From assembly GCA_032718475.1 (NCBI GenBank), contig JAUCBJ010005752.1, forward strand, positions 1 to 23,821: a DNA stretch of 23,821 nucleotides. Direction: 5' to 3'. The notes beneath the pieces were generated by a model that made no database searches, was not told the DNA's origin, and saw only the letters and a list, made by a program, of their open reading frames with translations. Below, piece after piece: positions 18,823-23,821 of this stretch. The stretch comes from Nemertoderma westbladi (taxonomy: Eukaryota > Xenacoelomorpha > Nemertodermatida > Nemertodermatidae). The position numbers and the translations under genes are program-made. Position 1 is the first letter of the stretch, and each line of letters opens with the position of its first letter.

Positions 18823-19122
18823 GGCTTGTTTACAGGTAGCAACTTTTAGAGCAACTTTCTCGTAAACTTGTAGAGCAACCCAGGTTTCCAATCAAGTTGC
18901 TCCGTGTAAACACGTAAAAAAGTTGCCGTAAAAGTTGCTCAACTTTTACGGCAACTTGAGGAATTTGCGTTGGCGAATTACAGCGGGATAATCAGATTTA
19001 ATTATCAAAAACTAGCTAGTAGATAAAATGACCCACTATTTTCCAGTCAAACTAGCCAAGTTGCTATAAAAGTTGCCGGCAAAGTTGCTGGTAAAGTTGC
19101 CACGTGTAAACTTTATTCTGCC
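18823..19122. mobile_element. Candidate foldback/MITE-like element with GCAACTTT subterminal repeats
   Basis: The left end has GTTTACAGGTAGCAACTTTTAG (in part from 18828) and the right end, reversed, has GTTTACACGTGGCAACTTT (from 19111). GCAACTTT or its complement recurs many times between them. At the centre a perfect 18-bp-arm palindrome with a 2-base spacer lies at 18920-18957. A smaller inverted pair (18828-18845 with 18894-18911) suggests nesting. There is no transposase ORF and no clear target duplication, so superfamily and exact ends are unknown. Confidence 0.5.
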
Positions 19123-20519
19123 TTTGTATAGCTGTTTTATAGCTGTTTTGGCTGTTGATTTATGTTCTGTAACATATTTGCGACTCGGTACATGTTTAAT
19201 TTTTATGCTAGCTAGTGTTTTCAATGGTAGTTAGTGTATTCACAAAAATGGTACAGCAGCTAGTGTTTTTAAAAATACCAACATATCGTATTATTATTAT
19301 TATGAATATCCATAGTAAAGTTGGCTCATCTTTATTAATTTATCAGTGAAATGAGTCTAGTATTGAAGAAAATAAAATAACGTGATTTCTGCAACAATTT
19401 ATTAAATAGATATTGAAAACAATATACAGTAGTTGCACAGATTCGGTCGTATCGTCCTTACCTTATGTTGGTGCTAGAGAGATTCTAGCGCCCTACGTGG
19501 GTTGTTTAGCGGATTCGCAGGCACATTACCACACTGTTACACACAGACACACGCTCACACAAAGCAAAGGGCTGAAGGGTCTTAACATCGACGACGATTA
19601 GGCTTAACTGATCTGTATAGGCCTAATCGCGGACGGACAGCACAACTGCAATAAGGTTACTTGGGGGAGACACTCACACTCAGTGCGTTGAATGCCGGAG
19701 TTCGGGCCAGTCAATGGCAGTAACCAGCTGGCAAATATGATACCGACCTGAAGTATTGCGGCGTTGCAGTGACTTTCTCCAGTCAGCCAGTAGCGGCAGT
19801 CTGCTACTCTAGTACTCTGTAAGCTAACTGAGGGATAACATCGAGGAAAACCCTTCTTCTGATGGTTGAACCAGTTCAGCAGTTAGTTTATTGTATAACA
19901 ATCAAAGCAATAATAATAACAATATCAAACAGAATAGTAGAATAACAGAAACGTGAGTGCGAATGAGCGTAAATGTACCGGTAGTGTAGTGTAGTGTAGT
20001 GTTGTAGTGCTGAAAAGTATGGCCTATTAGCAACCCAACGTGGGGTATGTAAAATAATACCGAGTCTGATAATTATGATTTAAATTGCACTATATATACA
20101 TTCGGTAAAAAGCAGTATTGCCATACCTCGCTAGGTGGCGTAATATAAAGGAAATTAACAAGGCCAACAATGTAAACAAATTTGGTATACAGTATAAGGG
20201 ATACGGGCATTTATACCGCTCCCAGTTGTTATTTAGGCTATAATGCACTCGGACTAATAAATATTTCCCTAAATAATAACTCAAGAAAAAATGCACGCTC
20301 TATATGTTTGTTCAACCATCATAATATATATATATATATAATAGAGACATAGTCATGACGTACATCAGTTAGAAGAAAAAATATAAACTTATACATTTCC
20401 AAAAAATATGTGGTATATAACTAATACAAATCTACTATCTATCAACTTCTCGATTCACTAACAATTTTACGTATAGTACTTATACTTTCCATCGATTTAT
20501 AGATATGAGTTCAAATTAT
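19123..20519. other. Intergenic DNA with minor simple repeats, no gene seen
   Basis: It contains a GTAGT repeat of four units (19981-20000), a TA-dinucleotide run near 20325-20341 and a CCGCTCCC word at 20216-20223. The more balanced composition at 19440-19860 hints at another old element, but no coding similarity or paired repeat was found. Confidence 0.4.
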
Positions 20520-20520
20520 T

Positions 20521-20609
20521 AAGATCGTACATACTAAGATCGTACATACTAAGATCGTACATACTAAGATCGTACATACTAAGATCGTACATACTAAGAT
20601 CGTACATAC
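20521..20609. repeat. 15-bp tandem repeat, six copies
   Basis: The unit AAGATCGTACATACT starts at 20521, 20536, 20551, 20566, 20581 and 20596. The copies are identical except for the last base of the sixth. Such uniformity suggests recent expansion. Confidence 0.95.
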
Positions 20610-21240
20610 CAAACCAGACACTACTAGCACAGCAATATATCAATATAGTAAACTTTTTAGGAGATTCAACCAGGGGTAATTCCTACTGAAGCCCCTTTTG
20701 TTTACCACCGCTAATGAAGTGAATTCAATTTTCGGGCAATCGTTACTTGGTTACTTGAAATACGTATAACATCTGTTCTTAATTGCGATTTAAATTAATC
20801 TCCTAAACATATCTTAATCAATTATTATGCATTAAAATAAATCAGCACATTACCAATAATCAATATAGAGATAGATAGCTGGGGATATTCCAAAAAATGA
20901 AAAATTATATCCACAGAAAAAACACGACAACACGACATAATACGTCACGATACTTAGAAATGCCATCAGACCACAATTACAAACACATTGTGTACAACAA
21001 TAAAATAAAGAGTCATTGATCTTTTACTAAACACCTTTCTAAACGCAATAAATTATTAAACGTTTATATCAGTAGAACTCTCTGAACTAATTAGATTCAA
21101 AGAGAAATTCCTCATCTACATAAAACAAACGATACTGACGCAATCTTTATTAACCTCAATACCTGAAAAACAATCAATGTTCACCAAAGTAACCCAAGAG
21201 ATATTCCAAACAAATAAACCTGTCTGTGATTTGACATGGC
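20610..21240. other. A+T-rich intergenic DNA, nothing recognised
   Basis: No reading frame of note, no RNA gene and no paired repeats were seen. Confidence 0.5.
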
Positions 21241-21688
21241 GAGGGAACAACTAGACGTCCCGTACGTGTCGAGGGAACAACCAGACGTCGCGTGGGAACA
21301 ACCAGACATCCCGTACGTATCGAGGGAACAACCAGACGTCGCGTGGGAACAACCAGACATCCCGTACGTATCGAGGGAACAACCAGACGTCACGTGGGAA
21401 CAACCAGACATCCCGTACGTATCGAGGGAACAACCAGACGTCGCGTGGGAACAACCAGACATCCCGTACGTATCGAGGGAACAACCAGACGTCGCGTGGG
21501 AACAACCAGACATCCCGTACGTATCGAGGGAACAACCAGACGTCGCGTGGGAACAACCAGACATCCCGTACGTATCGAGGGAACAACCAGACATCCCGTA
21601 CGTATCGAGGGAACAACCAGACGTCGCGTGGGAACAACCAGACATCACGAATGAGGCGAGGGAACAACCACATTACGAATGTGGCGAG
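21241..21688. repeat. 51-bp-period minisatellite
   Basis: Each full unit joins a 30-base block (GAGGGAACAACCAGAC followed by a CCCGTACGTATC end) and a 21-base block (GTCGCGTGGGAACAACCAGAC). Full units start at 21271, 21322, 21373, 21424, 21475 and 21526, with 30-base-only units at 21241 and 21577, another long unit at 21607 and a degenerate end from 21658. Because 51 is divisible by three, at least four frames stay open, for example + 21236-21700 reading REQPDVAWEQPDIPYVS repeats. No flanking coding sequence supports translation, so I treat it as a satellite. Confidence 0.92.
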
Positions 21689-22653
21689 AAATTAAATTAA
21701 ATCCCATTATTACCATTGTTGGTACAAGTTTCTTCTCCAGATCTCAGATTATATTCAATATCTGGAACTTAAAATCTTTGGGGTTAGCATAGTTAGTATT
21801 CGCCGCTTTTAAGGGTTCAGCCGGATCACATTATGCGTCCCCGATTAAACCAATAAAAGTCCCTAAACCGGCATTCGCTACAGTAAACATTCGGAGATAG
21901 AAGTATGTTATCGACCTGAAGTTATAATGGGTGATATCGTTCTGTTAAAGAGTAATTTATAATATGGTTTTTGCTCATCAGAACATTAATCTGTAACATC
22001 CCCTTTTTACCGCAGGAAAATATATATCCGTTCAAATAATGATAGAAAATAAATATATATTAATGTTCTGTAGAGCGTTAGATAGATTTCAGTAATAATC
22101 CATACATACAGATCTGGGCTCACCCTGTTGCAGTTAATTTTCAATTAGGGCCTATTTTTTTTTAATTTTCTTAATGTATATATATTTAATTTGTACTCAT
22201 TCTTTTAAGAGCCTATACTTATAGACTCGTTTCAACTAAAAAACACCGATCTAATCGTCGACTATGGTAATTACCGCTCCCATGCTCATATATTCCTCTC
22301 TCATTCAATTCACATAAATTAACAATGTAAATCACGTTTCATATATATACACGAATTAAGATTCATTCATCCAGTTTACAAAACAAACTATAAAAATGAT
22401 AGTAATTCCCGCTCCCAAATCTATTCAGCGTCAACTCCTATTAAATAAACAATAGATATAACATCGCAGAAAAAATCTATAATACATTTTAAATTATTTT
22501 CATTTCCTGTGAAGAAAATAAGTAAATAATGGTTAAAAAAATATACAAATTATGTTGGCGATAAATGCCAGGTTATCTGTCCTGAAAATTAAGGAAATAT
22601 ATAATCATATATACATTATTGATCTCGTAAGCTGAAAGATTTTAAATATAATA
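21689..22653 (-). other. 3' non-coding region after the second BEL element's integrase
   Basis: No gene is seen. Read on the minus strand this follows the integrase stop. It holds two diverged copies of a segment with GTAATTACCGCTCCC (22266-22281) and GTAATTCCCGCTCCC (about 22402-22416), and CATACAGATCTGGG near 22105, which also occurs downstream of the first element's integrase remnant at 6836. The position of a 3' LTR cannot be fixed because its partner lies outside the window. Confidence 0.45.
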
Positions 22654-23821
22654 TCATTTAATAGGGTGTTGGAGAACCTGGGGTGGACATTGCTGACCAT
22701 AATTCCCCGTCTGCTCTCTAGGTATTTCCAACAAACACAGGCGTTGAATCGATCGGGTCAGTACTTTCCCTTTTAGTGTCTTCACATCTACTGATCTTAC
22801 GAGGCTATCTGTGCTACGGTACACACGGGTGACTCTGCCAGTCAGCCAGTATTTACGTGGGTAACCCTCGTCTACAATAAGGACGTAGTCATCTTCTGCT
22901 ACATTACGGCTATCACTGAACCACTTAGTTCTTAATGTTTTAGAAGGTATGTACTGTTCTATAAAGTATCTACGAAATGAATCAGCTAATTTCTGAGTCA
23001 AATGCCATTGCTGTTTATGATAATCGTCTGCTTCTTTGATGATTGATACTGGTACCATTACAGCTGGCCTTTGCATCAGAAAATGAGCTGGTGTTAGTAC
23101 ACCCATGGAATGAGGATCTGAACTTATTGGAGTAAGTGGTCTACTGTTAGTTATACATTCTACTTCCATCAATAGAGTTCGTAAAACTTCTTCAGACACA
23201 TAAACTTTCGCTGGTAAAACACTCAATAAGGCGGTTTTTGTGCTACGTATAAGTCGTTCGTAAGCACCTCCATACCAGGGACTCTCAGGCGGGTTATGAT
23301 CAAATTCTACTTTGTTTACTTGTAAACAATGATCAACTTGAGTTTGATTCCAATCAGTTATAGATTTCTTCAGCAACTTCGACGCTCCAATGAAGTTAGT
23401 TCCTTGGTCGGATCGTAACCCTTTGCTTGTCCCAAATCGCCCAAAAAACCGTCTCATTGCTAGAATGAATGAATTGGTACTAAGGCTGCTCAGGAGATCC
23501 AAACATATTGCACGAAAGGTTAAGCAAGTCCAAATCAACCCCCACCGTTTTGTGGTAATGCGACCACGTGTGACTAGCATTGGTCCAAATACATCAACGC
23601 CTGTATAAGTGAAGGCTGGCTCATAGCAACTTAAACGATTCTTTGGTAAATCAGCTTCTCGTTGGGTGAGTGGTTTACTGAAACGTTTTCTACACATAAT
23701 GCATCCTTTGAGAATAAAATTTAGAGCCTTTCTAGGCTGGACTAAGAAATATTTACGTCGCAGTTGAATAAAATTTAGAGCCTTTCTAGGCTGGACTAAG
23801 AAATATTTACGTCGCAGTTGA
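22654..23821 (-). CDS. BEL/Pao integrase, C-terminal part of a polyprotein cut by the window edge
   Basis: The frame is open from the window edge to a stop at 22654, 388 codons plus stop. It inserts retroelement cDNA into chromosomes. At the edge lies the second half of the zinc-binding domain (LRRKYFLVQPRKALNFI, then CIMC). The catalytic core follows with the acidic triad intact: D in TGVDVFGP (about residue 35 counted from the Met at 23697), D in RSDQGTNFIG (97) and E in WYGGAYERLI (147). The end has the BEL-type C-terminal domain (YWLTGRVTRVYR, VLTRSIQRLCLLE). The Met at 23697 is internal, not a start; translation would come through from upstream protease-RT sequence. An 18-codon duplication sits at the edge. 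Similarity to the remnant at 6965-7246 places both elements in one lineage. Confidence 0.92.
   Translation of the reverse strand, partial: QLRRKYFLVQPRKALNFIQLRRKYFLVQPRKALNFILKGCIMCRKRFSKPLTQREADLPKNRLSCYEPAFTYTGVDVFGPMLVTRGRITTKRWGLIWTCLTFRAICLDLLSSLSTNSFILAMRRFFGRFGTSKGLRSDQGTNFIGASKLLKKSITDWNQTQVDHCLQVNKVEFDHNPPESPWYGGAYERLIRSTKTALLSVLPAKVYVSEEVLRTLLMEVECITNSRPLTPISSDPHSMGVLTPAHFLMQRPAVMVPVSIIKEADDYHKQQWHLTQKLADSFRRYFIEQYIPSKTLRTKWFSDSRNVAEDDYVLIVDEGYPRKYWLTGRVTRVYRSTDSLVRSVDVKTLKGKVLTRSIQRLCLLEIPREQTGNYGQQCPPQVLQHPIK
23712..23819. repeat. In-frame 54-bp tandem duplication in the integrase
   Basis: Two identical 54-base units, 23712-23765 and 23766-23819, encode QLRRKYFLVQPRKALNFI twice. 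The length is 18 codons, so the frame is kept. It lies exactly at the window edge and could be real or an assembly artefact. Confidence 0.9.

Noticed and set aside
20521-20609. CRISPR-like array
   Set aside because: The 15-bp units are contiguous with no spacers, and the context is eukaryotic.

Overview
The window looks like nuclear DNA of an invertebrate animal. The main evidence is two retrotransposons of the BEL/Pao superfamily, which is known only from Metazoa, plus broken remains of a FAM86/EEF2KMT methyltransferase gene. There is abundant A+T-rich intergenic sequence, simple repeats and long G homopolymers. An arthropod is my best guess, but nothing in the window fixes the phylum. No prokaryotic operon structure, rRNA, CRISPR array or convincing tRNA was seen.

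Layout. Positions 1-1145: end of an unrecognised + strand reading frame, then purine-rich DNA that may be the 3' end of another LTR element. 1146-1173: a perfect 12-bp-arm hairpin. 1540-2009 (-): frameshifted FAM86/EEF2KMT-like pseudogene, with a near-perfect RFX X-box just upstream of its start. 2735-3230: two diverged copies of a dispersed repeat with a long G-run.

3279-16245 is one complete BEL/Pao retrotransposon on the minus strand. It is bounded by a 5-bp target duplication (ATACC at 3274-3278 and 16246-16250). Its LTRs are 3279-4676 (3' LTR, 1398 bp) and 14048-16245 (5' LTR, 2198 bp). They differ by only 8 substitutions outside a (GTACC)n array that has 49 units in one and 209 in the other. 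The 160-unit difference accounts exactly for the 800-bp length difference. Going 5' to 3' on the minus strand: a 2.26-kb leader with three adjacent hairpins and two tandem duplications; a 1520-codon Gag-protease ORF (11789-7227) whose end is fused in frame to a post-RNase H tail because reverse transcriptase and RNase H are missing; a frameshifted scrap of the integrase C-terminus; a decayed, unrecognised extra gene of about 500 codons (6279-4755); and a short purine-rich tract before the 3' LTR. The copy inserted recently by LTR divergence, yet it cannot encode RT or integrase and carries a heavily broken extra gene. It looks like a non-autonomous deletion derivative mobilised in trans.

16251-21240: intergenic DNA with inverted copies of the G-run repeat, a possible exon, a foldback/MITE-like element rich in GCAACTTT, and short tandem repeats. 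21241-21688: a 51-bp-period minisatellite. 22654-23821 (-): the integrase end of a second BEL/Pao element with an intact D,D,E triad, running off the right edge. It shares short 3' non-coding motifs with the first element and has an in-frame 54-bp duplication at the window edge.

The strongest novelty candidates are the LTR-borne pentanucleotide expansion, the RT-less Gag-protease element with near-identical LTRs, and its unidentified passenger gene.
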